DNA of 64,000 nt, from contig CM039182.1 of NCBI GenBank assembly GCA_008360975.2, positions 27,562,324 through 27,626,323 on the forward strand. The letters run 5' to 3'. Source of the stretch: Lichenostomus cassidix. Taxonomy: Eukaryota > Chordata > Aves > Passeriformes > Meliphagidae. Below, one piece after another: positions 11,201 to 23,780 of the stretch; positions within the stretch are counted from its first letter, which is position 1; each line of letters opens with the position of its first letter. The notes under the pieces were generated by a model that saw nothing but the letters and a program-made list of their open reading frames with translations, ran no database searches and was not told where the DNA came from. The position numbers were made by a program, and so were the translations under genes.

Positions 11201-14069
11201 GTTATATGCTTGAAGGATTTTACTCCACATGAGAGAAGAATCTCTTTTTATATTTAGTTTTTTCTTCTACTGCCCCCTTAAGACCTTTCCTCCCCGGGAG
11301 ATGAAGCCTTGTGTTTCTGTATGGACTCCCCTTTCCTGCTACTGGACTCATCTCTCCTCCCTTCTATCTCTGAAAGGTGTTAATCACAGCTTGACCATCT
11401 GGCTGGAGTAGAGCCATGATCACTAGGCAGACTGACCCTCATTTCCCCTGACAGCCATGTTTCCCACCTAGGATAATGATTGTCAGACCCCCCAGCTCCA
11501 GATCCATAGGCTTGGGAGCTGCACCAATATGTACAAGCTGAAGTGATGTCTGTTAGAATGGTGGGAAGATATTTGAGTATTGAAAAAAATATTCCTTTCA
11601 CAGCCATTTCATGTTTAGGATTTTTCCAGGAAATTAGTCACCTTTTTACTAGTTTTTCTTTGAAAAGAAGATTTTGTATCGAAAGTTTAATCTTGTACTG
11701 TCCTGAAATTTGTTGATGTCATTAACAGTTACATTTTAGAACAAAATAAATTAATTATAAAAAGATCAAAATGATCAAAGCAACCAATCTAAACTCTATC
11801 CATAATTTAAATATTCTCTGGGGTTGTAGAACCACTTAACTTTACCTAGTCTAGGTTTTTTTCTTCAGACATTTCAAGCAGACTTTTCCAGGAAGCTCAG
11901 CATACTCCTCTGGAGAAGTAAACATTCACTACTTCCATCAATATATCATTATTTACATTACTTGCATATTTACGAGTCTGGTTTTTGATGACTACAGGGT
12001 AATGACTGCATTTGCAAATCAAAGCCATGTATAAATTTTTAACATCCACACCTATGCATGGGGACCAGAAAATACCATTCAAGAAAAGAAGTAATAAAAT
12101 ATTCTCAAGGACTTTGAGTATCATTAGATACTTCACCAGGATTTTTTTACTCAGTACTTTTTAAAATATAGTACATACCCAACACTGATCCCAATTCAAC
12201 TTTTGTTTTTCTTGTTAATGAATAATAATTAGCACAGGATTTTCAGTAGTTTCTGAAAAGCCAAACAACCAGTTTTTCCTCTCAGAGTTGTGAGAATATG
12301 ATTTTTTTACTGCTAGGGGGTTTTCTTCCTGCAGTATATGTGGTGGTAGTGTTTCTCCAGAGGTTGACCAGGATACTCTTGTACTGTGCACAAGCTTGTG
12401 TTTTCTTACATAACAAATTATAGTGTTGTTATTTTAATTTAAGTCAAATAGTAGTAACCATGGATAGAAATAACATCAAAGTTACTCTACATAGATTATT
12501 TTGTACCCTTTGTGGAATGGACTGACTTAAACTCAATGTGTCTTTAATGAAAGAATTTAATTATGGATACAGAATAATTTGTTCAACTTTCAATGCAATT
12601 CAGTTCTTTGGGATAGGGGAAATGACAAACTCATCAGTTTCTTTAAATATCTATGCAGTTTCCCATATGTCACAGAATATAGGATGCTGTGCATGCATTG
12701 AATTTAGACTTTCAGTATTTTAAATAGTCAATGGGATGTTAGCACTACTGTTTCTCATTAATTCTATGTACTTTTATAAAAAGTGTAAATATCTATCCTT
12801 GATCTGGTAATGAATCCATTCTGTGAGGAAATTGTGGTGTTAAATGGATAAAATTCATGCTCCTGTTGAAGCAATTACACCATTTCCTAATGACCTAAAA
12901 GAGAGTGAAATAAAGTCTGTACTGTTCTGCCAATTTTCTCTTACTTAGTCTTTCACACTCTCTGACAGCCACAAGATAGAAAAGTGGTCCAAAGAGAAAA
13001 GCTGTGCCCCCGCAGAGAGAGCTGTCCATTGGAAGGGCTGTCATTTGCAGCAGAGTAAGTAAAGCCCAACTGCCAAGTGAGAGTAACACAGGATTTGAAA
13101 GCACAGCTGTGAAATAAGTATGACTGGAATTCAGCAAACTTCTTACTAAAGGCTACTACAGTTGCTTGTTGGTTCCCAAAGCTAAAACACAAAAAGAAGC
13201 ACACGCCTGGGATCTAAATATATGAATAGTGTAACTTGTTTTGTTATCTGCCTTGTGGAAAAAGCAAAGAGCCTATAAACATCTTAGCCCATTGGTGCAG
13301 GGTGGAATAGTGACAACTGTACAGCAGCACTTGTAGGCTTTACACAGCCCTACTGTGTTCTGAGCACAGAGTACTTGCCTGATTTCTCATGTACATTGCT
13401 GTCTCATCTTGCCTGTTGGTGCAAAGACAGGACAGTGTGAGTAATGGACTGTTTGTGCAGGACAGGTTCTGCATCGAGCTCCAATCAGAGCAGTTCTATG
13501 TGGCCTTAGCAAAAGCTCTTGGGAACTTGCTGTGCTGTATAGAGCTGAAGCCTCTTTGCATGGTGAATGCTGTGAGTGCCTGTGTATTTAAAAGAACTTT
13601 GGCTGTGTTTATCTGTATTGAGCAGAGCTTTCAGTTAATAAATAACAGTCCAAAAGAGGCCATGCTCTCAACAGACCTTAGGTGCAAAGAATAATCACAT
13701 TTACAGTTATATATACACAATTTTTCAAGATTGCAGTGCATACCAAACATTGGCCCTAACAGAGTGTTTGATGTTCTTGCTTACACAGTAGCAGTTCTAG
13801 GAACATTTGTGTTTCTTTTTAAAGGCAATCATATCTCCTTTCGAACTGAGGAGCAGTGAACTTTGCAAGTTGCATCTGCACTGCTAGTGCAATTTGCTTA
13901 CTAAATTTATTAACCAGACGGTGTAGGAGAGTCATGCTGTTTGCTACAGCAGAAAATTCAGAAGTAACCCCTACAGAAATGCTTCCATCAAGGACCATCT
14001 GTAGGTTATGTTTTAACAAAAATCAGGGCTGTGATTGCTTTATGCTGTCACATAAGTGTGCAGTTGCTC
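8270..14069. other. Long unique stretch, no gene seen
   Basis: Nothing coding is supported here. The part from about 8,560 to 9,480 is free of repeats and stop-rich, with many TAAT and TGACAA-type words. That is the texture often seen in conserved non-coding DNA, but conservation cannot be judged from one sequence. The 10.8-11.6 kb part is somewhat richer in GC, with short open frames that I do not recognise, and may hide an old, unidentifiable repeat. Confidence 0.5.
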
Positions 14070-14198
14070 AGAAGGGACTTCTAGAACAGTCTAAATGCAA
14101 TCCTGTGTCATGTGCTCTAGGATTACCCTGCTTGAGCAGAGATTTTGAACCAGGTGACCCACTGTGGTTCCTTCCAAGCTTATCCCTTTCTGTGGTTC
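14070..14198 (+). mobile_element. CR1 LINE 3'-end fragment, sense strand
   Basis: The 3' end of an avian CR1 element is recognisable. A block reading CCTGTGTCATGTGCTCTAGG is followed by ACCCTGCTTGAGCAGAG, then the diagnostic GACCCACTGTGGTTCCTTCC, and a decayed tail resembling the CATTCTGTGATTCT unit (CCTTTCTGTGGTTCCT, 14184-14199). CR1 copies are usually truncated at the 5' end because reverse transcription stops early, so a piece of about 130 bp is typical. No coding part is kept. The many substitutions show that it is old. It lies inside a 152-codon open frame on the plus strand (13,856-14,314), which makes that frame unlikely to be a gene. Confidence 0.7.
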
Positions 14199-17100
14199 CT
14201 TCTGCTGATCAGAAGTTTGGGTACAGATTCAGGTACTTGTGTCCCAGGGGACATACTGCAATACTGTTCTTAATATCTCTTCATGTGAGACCTGAAAACA
14301 ATCTTTTATTGTAGCATTTGTAAGTGACCAGCTCTATGGATGTTTAAAGAGAGGAGAGAAAAAAAATCACCTTGTTTATTGTACAGCAGCCTTAGAATGT
14401 GTCATTCAACAAGGTCATCATAGAATTGTAGAGGTTTTTTTAGGTTATTTGCATCACCTGTGCTTTATAAAGCCTTCTATTTAACTTCAAAATAAGCTTG
14501 CTCTTGGTTACGACTGCCTTTGCAAGCATTCAATCATCTGTGCTCTTAACTTGTTTATATGCCAGAGACCTGCCTTTTGAATAACTGCAGGATTAATAGT
14601 TGAACTATGGCTAGCAATTAGAACTTGCTTGATTTCACAGTTACTAATTTTTTTCTTTCTAAAAAATAGAGGAGCAAGAATGACTTACAAAAGTCAATGT
14701 CTTTGTCCAGGACACAGCAGGAATAAACAATGACATGAAATAAGTGAAATGCCAAGAGTAGAAATGCTCTCTCCTACTAGCTAGATCAGGGGAAGAGTTT
14801 TAGGTTTGTCTTGCACATATTGCTGCTGTCAGAGAGCCCAGTAATTATTGTACTCTTACTTTGAGCAGTTCCTGTGGGTTTTATCCATATAAGGGCTGCA
14901 GTTGTTCTCAGCACTCACAAGGAGAATAAAGAGACAAAAGGCATGCAAACATTATTGTTAAATACCCTGTTCGTTGGGTTTTTGCCCAGAAACCATGCGT
15001 CAATGACTGTAATGCCTCCTTACTGTGATGCCTTTAGTGCTTTGTATTTGAGGCCTCTAATCAATGCACTTCTCCTGAAACGAAATCACCTGGGATCAGT
15101 ATTATGCCAGACTCTGCACCAGCCGTCGGTACCACGGCAAACAAAAACTGTGCCCTGCAAGGCTGTTTATGTCTCCAGAGATGAAGCAGCTGCTACTTCA
15201 TGACCAAATGAAATTGATACACCAAATCATTATTTATACTAGTTAAAATATATTAAAGCACATTTCAAACCAAAGAATGCTACTTAAAAAAAACCCCAGA
15301 AAATGAATAATCTTCCAGTTAAGCCAGCCTCTGACTTCCTATGGGTTCTATAAAAAGACTTCTTCTTGTTCAGCCTATATCTGTCTTAGACTGAAAAATG
15401 GGTTACTATTCTTCTGTAAATGATCTCAAATTGTCTACTAAATGTTTAGTTAAAATTTTTAGGTTTGGCCATTTAGGTCATCCCTTATAGTGTCCTTCTG
15501 GTTCATTTGTTGGGCTTTGGGACTGTGTGTGTAGAGAGGCAGCAGCCTAAACATCTGAAATTATTTTTTTTTCCCCCACTGAAACCTTTTAATTCAGAAA
15601 ATACTGAATTTACACATTCAACAGCTTCAGGGGAAATGTACTCAATGTATTTCTTTGCAGAAGGCAGGTAATATTTCCAGCTTGTCTTTGATTTCCTTAT
15701 GAAGTTGACAAAGTTCTAAGTGTTTTCCTCCTATTGTGCTCCTTACATTTATTGTACTCCAATACATTTACACTCTCAAAAATCAGGTTCAGTCTTGGCT
15801 CACATGTAAGAAATTTCTGATCTGTGTAGGTCCTAAACGCTTGAGAACAAATTATTTGGTTGTTTTTCAAGGTTTGGAGCTTTTTAAGGAAAAAAAAAGA
15901 TAGCAGAAATTTACTAGTGACCAATGCTAAGAAGTATCTGTTTGAAAAAGATTTTTTTCTTTCAATTTTTCTGATGTCATAATGATTTTTTCCCTTTTTC
16001 TTTTATATACCTTTTATATATTCTCTGTATCGTTAGCATACATATTTGTAATTTTTTAGCCTGATATTGCAGCTTAGTTCCAGTATTCTGCTGGGCAGGA
16101 AGACCAAACATCCTAAAGGCCTCTCAGTTGCAGGGCAGAAGCCGCCATGCTAAGTTCTCTATAGAAACCAAGGTTTCAACCAAGGCTGTCCCAGCTCTCT
16201 GGGATGTATTTTGTAAACTGGGCTCAAGCCTCATCTGAGGTGGGGAGACATTAGAATAGGAGGACATTAATTCATCTATTAAGCTTCTTATTGGGGGGTC
16301 CTTGTCAGATATGCTAATTTGCAAGCTCTATAAAAATTCTATATGCATTACACAGTGTGTGCATTTCAGTGTTTCCACCTTGACCAGCTTTGCACCATGG
16401 GATCCTATTAAATACCAAGGTAAAACCCTTTTATCCCTTTAACTGTGTCTGGCTCATGATTCTCAGACCAGAGGAAAAGGTTATCTTCAGTCACTGAAGA
16501 TAAAAAACATGTACTAGAAAATAAGCAAAACAGGCTTGGGGATTTTTGACCCATGCTAATCAAGACTGTGGCACTACTTGGCACATCCAAAAACATGGCC
16601 AAACTGGTGGGAAGAGATCTGGGGGATTTTTTACTGTGAGAGCCTTGCAGCAGCAGCTGCTACTAGACCATGTGCTATGGTTTTGAGTCTGCTGGCTAGA
16701 GGAGAATTCTTTCCACAGCAAAAGAAGGATGTTACTCGACTCCCTGCAGTTTGAAAAAGACTGGGTACTTCCTAAATTAGCTAGCCATTGCCTATGTTTG
16801 TTTATATTTTGCGTTGCTTGTATGGCTGCAGAATATCTAGGAAGGCAAAGATGACAAGTCTTGCATATTTAGCATATTACTTTATAGTTAATAACTGTAC
16901 CAAAGCCATCTGCTGCCACAGTGAGCTACAAAGTCAGAAATAAATGAAGTGAAGGGTTGGCTACCACCTGTTTTGCAGCCAATGACTGTGTACAGTTCAA
17001 TAAGGGAAGAATGACTCCTGTAGTTTATTTAGGCTAATTGCTACTTGTTGGTGTTCAGCGTGGACAAAAATCTGAACACTCAAAGAACTATTATAATAAT

Positions 17101-19599
17101 TTTATACAGAGGTAACGTTGGAAAACTCATTCATGTACTTAGTCCTAGTGAGCTAAACACTATACAGGCAAAGAGAGGAAAAGAAAGTACCTGCCTGAAA
17201 TAGATACACTACAGAGAGTGGAGAATTGAAGATGATAGGACAGAAGGGAGCGATCTGATTGCAACACTGTTCATGGCCAGTGTGAGAAAAACTGGTTTCC
17301 AGAAATTGTGAGAAATCATAAAAGGAAAGGTTCTTTTTTAATACTCTTGCAAAATTTCACCTTATCCTACACATTTCTGAGTATTTTTCTGAAGCCAGAA
17401 AAACTCCAGCCTTACTAAGTTTATAAGGTCAAAGAAGATATGTTAAAAATTCGCACTGTGTGTGGGTGAGCTCAAGTCAGTTTTGAGTGTTGTTGATTTC
17501 ATCTGATTTAAAAAAGAGGTTGTTGAGTTCTCAGACATAATTTAGGTCCTTCAAAGTTTTGGAAAAGCATGTTTCCAGGAAAAATAGATAAGTCCTGTAA
17601 CTCAGCCACAAGAGAAGCTTAACTGAAGTTTTGTGCACGTGCTTAAAGTGCCTGCTCAGTCTGCCTGTGCTTTGAGCTATGCTGTTTGTTTGGCGCTTTT
17701 TTTTTTCCCCTTGATTTTCAGCAATCTTGTTTAATAAAAAGAGTTTAAAACTTATTTATTTTTGCTTCCACAAATGTTTGCAAGGTTAACCTAAGTAATT
17801 TTAAACTTGTAAGTTTGTTAATGTAATAAGTAGTAGTATATGAACTGGGTGTCCATACTGGAAATTTCATCCTTATCAGTGCTTGGTTAAGCTCTTAGTA
17901 GTTGACATTATACTTAATGTATTGTATCTGACTCCCTTCTAGACAGATTATTGTGCTTGAATTATATGAGATGTATCCATACATAGATGTTCAAATCAAA
18001 CTATAGTTTATCCTTCCAACATTTTTTTAAGGAATGAGTGGTTAAGGAAGGCTCAGAATCATATTTATAAAATAGGTATTTTCAATGTCAATACCATGAA
18101 AAAATCTTCTGAAAAAATCCCTGAACCCAAACAAACACCCCTTCCCCATCCCCTCAAAAAAGCCCAACAAAACCAAACCTCTCTGGATCTGTAGTTCCTA
18201 CTTCATCATGGAAAGAGGAGCCCTATTTCAAGGGAACCTGGAAGTCTGGAAGACCTGTACTATCAGGAGCTGGGCAGTTTAAGGTCAGTCTTGGATATAG
18301 ACACAGTAGGTGGGTTTGACTTTGGAAGGCAATGGAGATTTTGCTCCTGGCAAGTAGAACTTTTAAAATGTAGTCAAAATGCCAATCTGGAAAACAAACC
18401 GTAGGCATTTCTACACATAGCTTTAAATACTGAATACTCTTTCTACTGTCCCTTTATCTCAAAGAATGTCCAGTGAGTTCCAGCCATACCTTCATCTTTT
18501 TTGTTGTCTTTTTCTTCTGTGTGTTTAGGTTCAGAAATGGTGTCAAATGTGCAGTTACCAGACTGGACTGAAGTTCCCTGCTTGTCATAACTATGTGATC
18601 TGATCTTAAATGATATCTATGTAGGGACAGACCCAAGAGAATAACACAGATATGAAAGGCTAGAAGAGTGGATTTGAATGTCAGCAGGCAATTGTCCATG
18701 TGACCAAGAGCATTTGCAGCATATGATGCCATCTGGCCTGGAGCCCAGGCAGTGATACCTTCCAGGCATGGGGGAACAGTTACTTTAGATTATATATGCT
18801 TTGTTTTTGCTCTATGAGGAAGCCCAATAGAGCAGTCAGGCAGCCTGTGAAATGAGTTTTGCATGGCAGCACATCCAAATGTGGAAATATTACAATTGTA
18901 AAAATGCCTAAGGTGTTGGAAAGTATTCATTTTTATCTTTGTCATGATATTGTCCTTGTGATCTTCTGAAGTGCTTGAAAGCAACTTTACGTCAAATAAG
19001 GTGGTCTTTCTCTAGTGCTCTTTGGTAAAGACTACCTTCCCTGGAGCACAGATAGCTAACTCTCTTGACATTTACGGCAGCTTAACTCCTGGAATCTCTG
19101 GGGTATTTTGTGAGTATCCATTGGCTGTGCAACTGCATTATGAGCAATTGCTGCTAGAAATAGTATTTTTTTAGTAGCGTACTGGTTAGTTTTACAAAAC
19201 TAGATCAATTGTCACAGGGCTGTGTGTTGATCTGATCTGATGTTCGACCGGCCTTGGGAACAATAAAATCCATGTCTTACCTCCAGGCTGAGGAGGTATC
19301 CTGAAAATAGGCCTCCTTGGAAATGTTAGCTGTAACTAGTGAGATTTAGTGTATGTGGGGATGAAGGAAAGCAATCAAATGTTTTCCTAGAAGACAAGCT
19401 CTGGACTTAGCCTTTGAAAGCAGCGTGGCTGGCTGGTGTGTGCAGGTGTAGCACTTCGTCCTGCTGTGTGTCTGGGACTGCTGGGTGTCACTGCAATGCA
19501 CATAACAAGCATTTAAAAGATGAGAGCCATGCAGACATTTAAGTGCACTAGGTTTACAAATGTTAAATCACACCCACTAACTACTTTCCTTTGTGCACA
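14199..19599. other. Unique AT-rich sequence, no gene seen
   Basis: No gene can be supported. Around 14,870-15,210 there is a stretch with more CpG than its neighbours, including a small CpG-containing hairpin at 15,122-15,138, and a 109-codon open frame that I do not recognise. Near 18,130 there is a C/A-rich patch. Otherwise I see no repeat family. Confidence 0.55.
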
Positions 19600-19745
19600 C
19601 TGACCCTGTGGGACATTCCAAAGGAGAAGTAAATGGACATGCCTGAGCTGACCTAGATCACACACTGCCTGCAAGTTAGTTGTGCTGGGAAAAGAACAAC
19701 ATATATTGAATATCTTTATTCAAGCCTATATGATGCTGGATAATG
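19600..19745 (-). mobile_element. MIR-like SINE fragment, antisense
   Basis: Read on the plus strand, the segment follows the reverse complement of the MIR family. A block like GAGAAGTAAATGGACATGCC stands where MIR has the GAGGTTAAGTAACTTGCC stretch. It is followed by GACCTAGATCACACACTGCC (MIR: AAGGTCACACAGC), then TGTGCTGGGAAAAGAACAA (MIR: GAGCTGGGATTTGAACCC), then TTCAAGCC and a short tail. The order and spacing fit across about 140 bp, but identity is low, as expected for a pre-avian SINE. MIRs are tRNA-derived and were moved by L2-type LINEs. Chance resemblance is possible. Confidence 0.42.
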
Positions 19746-20457
19746 ATTGTTTTTTATAGTGAAAACAAAATTTATAAGTGCTTGAATGTAAAGAAAATCA
19801 GAGAAATTATTAGCAGCAGAAATTATTTTTAGGCCAATTTATGTTTAGCATCAAAGCAAAAGCATGGCCTATGACCTTTCTAATAATATTTCAATGTATG
19901 TTTTAGAAATAATAGCAGTGTTTCCTACTTAACCCTTGCACAATGCTGTGTTGCTGTGGAGTGTAAATTTTCTAGTGAACAAAATAAATATACTGTTTTC
20001 TGTAGTTGGCAGACCTATAAACATCTTTCTTTTTTTAGTTTACAAGAGGGGGAAACCATAGGAAACAGATTTGTGGTGCTTTGATTCAGTCTAATCATTA
20101 ATTAGGGTGAAAAAGGAAGATAAAAAAAATCTCAAAGGCATTGCCTTGAAATGCCTTCCCTTAACTGGCAGTGAAACTATTTGTTCCCTGCAGCTTTATC
20201 AAAAATAAGGATTTAATTTCATATGCAGTCCCTACTTTGACATATCCCATTCATTCGGCAATTCACACAGCCCTACGTTGAGCTTGGACACCCTCATGCT
20301 CTCTGGCACGCACACAGCAGGCAAGATCTCTCCAGCTGTGCATCTGATAGAGCCATTTACATCTATTTACACTGTAAATCCTTCTGCACGACAGGCAGAG
20401 CTGTGTGCCTGGTAGTTGCTTGCTCAGAAAGGAATAAACTGCTTTTTGGACAAGGGC
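19746..20457. other. Unique AT-rich sequence, no gene seen
   Basis: The stretch has no repeat family. It contains runs such as AAATTATTAGCAGCAGAAATT that resemble conserved enhancer DNA in texture only. A 110-codon minus-strand open frame (20,263-20,595) is not recognised and ends in the region of a 15-bp duplication. Confidence 0.5.
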
Positions 20458-20487
20458 TGTTGGTTTACAGCATGTTGGTTTACAGCC
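20458..20487. repeat. 15-bp tandem duplication
   Basis: The unit TGTTGGTTTACAGCA at 20458-20472 is repeated at 20473-20487 with only the last base changed. Such short, nearly perfect tandem copies arise by replication slippage or end joining and are too short for a transposon. Confidence 0.85.
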
Positions 20488-23160
20488 ATAGAGAGGAGAT
20501 TGGTGTTCTGAGTGGGCAGAGGGATTTTTTAATTTAACTTGGAAGTTATTTAAATTTAAAACAGCATTGTAGAGGTTATTCTGCAGATCTTCCATAAAGA
20601 ATTTTCAGGACTCTCTCAGTCAATGACTAAATAAAAAAAACCCATCAAATTTTTGCTAATTAATGTGGCCCAGTACACTGTGCCAGCAAGCTTCCATGTA
20701 TTATTCTGAGCCAAAGTTTCATTTAAGGCCATTAAAATGTGTATATTTCTTCAGAAACAGCTTTCAAAGAATTCTGTCAAAACTGAGATGAGGCAGTGGG
20801 AATTCATGAGTGAAAATTAATAAAATAAGTTAAAAGTAGCCATTAAGGTCACAGTTACAGGAAATGAAACATCAGAAAGCAGAAGAATGAGCAGTTTAAA
20901 TATCAAGCTATTTTTCAAGGGCTTAGTGAACCTTACTGGCATAAGGCAGAAAAGCATCAAGCGTCAGTATAATCATCAGTGCTCACACTCTGCCTTGTGA
21001 GCCATCAAGCCAGACTCATTCAGGACTACCAAAGCATGATGTTTCTAGTGAAGATAATCTGCAAGGTTGTCTTGGCTGGAGTATGTATGGTCTTTGTAAA
21101 CCTTCAGTTTCCAAACCATGTGCAGTGAAAAGAGCTGTGAAATTAAGCTGTTACCTCTCCTAAACTGAAGGTTACTACTGGTTTATATACTTCTTTCCAT
21201 GGCCAGGCAGTGTTTCGTTCCAAGGGGTGAAATGGGTAGCAGAGGGTTAACTGAATTCTCCTTAAACCTTCCCAGGAAGATTTGTCAGAACTTGTCTGTC
21301 CAGACAACTAAGGCTTGTGGGACAAAGGACTTAAATAATTATTTGCTCTGTAAGCAAACTTGAATTTACCTACATTAAAAAAAAAAAAAAAGTTTTTACA
21401 TTGTGTTTTTAATCTGTACAATATAGTTTAGGTGTATTTTATTTCTCTTTACAAGCTTTGCTTGTCAAGCTGATTTAGCTGATATACCATAACCTACCTT
21501 ATGTACTTTGATGCTAGGACAATCACCCCTAAAAACCTGGTATTTTTTCGAAACATGTTGATATAGCTCTGTACCAAACTCCTGTCACCATTTTATGGTC
21601 TCTGGGCCCTAATTTTCTAGAGTCCTTTAGAGTTGCTAGGCTGTGTTCCTAGTGCTGTGATCCAGCTGCTAGGTGGTTAACATAACATGATACAAACACA
21701 GATGTTTCCCTTTCTTTTGGGAAGAATAACACACTTAATTGCCGCTGGAGAACCAGAAATATTGTCCATTATCAGCAGCTCTCAGAGAGGCAGAGAGATT
21801 AAAGGAGCTGGAACTTGTTGCTAAATAATTCTGGCTGAATAATTAATAAATTAATAAATAAAGTGTTTAATTCAGCAATACAGTTAATTGTACACAGATA
21901 TGTTTTTAAAAATATTTTACATTTGAATTATTTTTTCAAACATTGTCCCACTATAAGTTTTTCTGTCTGGGGTTGAAAAGTTGGTCCAAAAATAAGATCT
22001 CACAAACCATGCTAAATCTCCTTTGATGCATTCAGGCTGGAGGTCTCACCGTGCACTCTTTTGTTTGTCATCAATCAGCCATGGAAACATGACTTCTCAA
22101 GCTTTATTTTTCTCCACACTGGGACAGGTGTGCCCATGGTCTGCATTACACTGAATAGCATTATTCTCCTAAGGACCTCAGTGAATTGTCAATGGAGCTT
22201 ACAGTCAAACATAAAATTTTTCATAACAGGCTTTTTTTTTCTATTGACTTTTTGACCTAGTAGCTGAGAGCATAAACTGCATAGAATGAGTTTCTATTTG
22301 CATAGTGATTTCAGAGAAAACAGTGCAGATGCAGCCAAAATTTTTGAGGCAGGTCTCTTCTTGCTTCGCTCTGTGGTATAGGACTGTATTTTTTTGTTTT
22401 ATTTAAAACATTTTTCTATAATGTAGTTTTAAGACCTTTAATTAAATGCTAAAGGAACCATATTTTTACTTCAGTTAGCCTAATGCTGTGAGTCATCCCA
22501 TGGCAAGCTGCTTCAGCTGTGCTGTGAGAGATGCTTGCTGAGCTCTGTCCCAGGCAGAGCTGCACACTGCAGTTTACCTCAGCATGACTTTATAGTCACT
22601 ATGTTTTAAAGTTAGGATGCGTGTGTACCTTGCTCTCTCAATGTAGCTCTTACAAGACTCTTCTCTTATGAAGTCAAACCCATGATAATCTGCAGAATGA
22701 AGTCTGGTCTTTTCGTTTGGCTGTGACATAACATGCACAGTAAACACTTAAAAGATGAGAAAACTACTCCTTAGCAAACAGCTGTTTAAAAACATTCTTT
22801 TCAAGTTGGTTAGCCATTGGTAATAGCTGAACCAGGTCTAATTTGCAAGTTGGGTCCAACTTTAAATTTGCCTGTGCTCAGAGTGGTCCTGTTGCAGAGG
22901 TTCCTTCCAGACTAAATTATTCCAGGAGCACATGAACAATCAAGCTTGTTCAATTACTTCATAAAGTGTGGAAAAAAAAAAATGAAAGCACATTTCTTTC
23001 TTTGCTCAACTGTTGTTCTGCATCTGTAGTCTGTTTTGTCATAGGGCTTTCTTTTACCATAGTTCTTAGATAATAATATGCCTTTTACTTAACCAGAAAC
23101 ACTGCAAATCTGCAGTGCTTCCCATCAGCAGCAGCTGCTGGTAGCCACATTGCTTTCATT
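20488..23160. other. Unique sequence, no gene seen
   Basis: No gene or repeat family is recognised. A run of 15 A at 21377-21391 is present; it is not preceded by any SINE or LINE body that I can see, so it is not called a retrotransposon tail. Confidence 0.55.
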
Positions 23161-23190
23161 CTACCAGAATTCATTCCACCAGAATTCATT
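23161..23190. repeat. 15-bp tandem duplication
   Basis: CTACCAGAATTCATT (23161-23175) is followed directly by CCACCAGAATTCATT (23176-23190), one base different. It is a local slippage product. Confidence 0.85.
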
Positions 23191-23750
23191 CCCTGTGAGG
23201 TTTACTGCTGTGCGAATTGACACCCTTTTGTAGAACTTCCTTCCTTCTGAGAACTCCTGTTTTCTCTCTTTCAGATCCCTTTACAGAGGCTCCTCTACAA
23301 GCTCACCTTAAGCCTCTTGAGCTAACAACTTATCTGTAATCCTTAACTGTTTGCATATTAGGTAGTGGGTAACCTTTGCTCTCTGAAGCTGAAGGCACTT
23401 CCTGGGCCTCACAGGGGCAGTTCCTCCAGCAACAATGACAGTGCACAGCTGGGGATGGGCAGCTCTGCTCCCAGTGCTCTCCCACCATCACACTCTGCCC
23501 TGCTGCAGACCTTTCAGCTACGGCTGTCGCAGCTCATTTCCTTGCACGCCTGCCCTTGAGAAGCAGCAGCAGGATAATGCTCAGATCTCTGCTGCTGCTG
23601 TTCACACATGAGCTTAACTACCCACAGAGGTCAATTTGTGTGAAAACTATGAAACAGAGTGGCTGAACTGTGGGCAGATAATTTTGCCTTTAGCAGTCTC
23701 AAGATGAAAGATGAGACAGCAGTGGATGCAGTAATATCTCCAGCCACTGC
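23191..23750. other. GC-richer patch, no gene seen
   Basis: From about 23,380 to 23,600 the base composition shifts toward GC, with several CTGCTGC and CAGCAGCAG words. A 64-codon frame across it (23,365-23,559) is Ser/Pro/Leu-rich and not recognised. It may be an old repeat or an unrecognised exon; no splice sites convince me. Confidence 0.4.
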
Positions 23751-23780
23751 AGCTATGTGCTTCATAGCTATGTGCTTCAT
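23751..23780. repeat. 15-bp perfect tandem duplication
   Basis: AGCTATGTGCTTCAT occurs twice in direct succession (23751-23765 and 23766-23780) without a mismatch, and a further AG begins a third copy. Perfect identity suggests a recent event. Confidence 0.9.

Noticed and set aside
14400..14440. CATAGAATTGTAGAGGTT, resembling the inverted tail of CR1
   Set aside because: Only the tail-like words match; the blocks that should follow (CTAGTCCAACC, CTGCCATGGGCAGGG) are absent, so it is not called a CR1 copy.
21377..21391. A15 run, possible retroposon tail
   Set aside because: No SINE, LINE or processed-gene body precedes it and no flanking duplication is visible.
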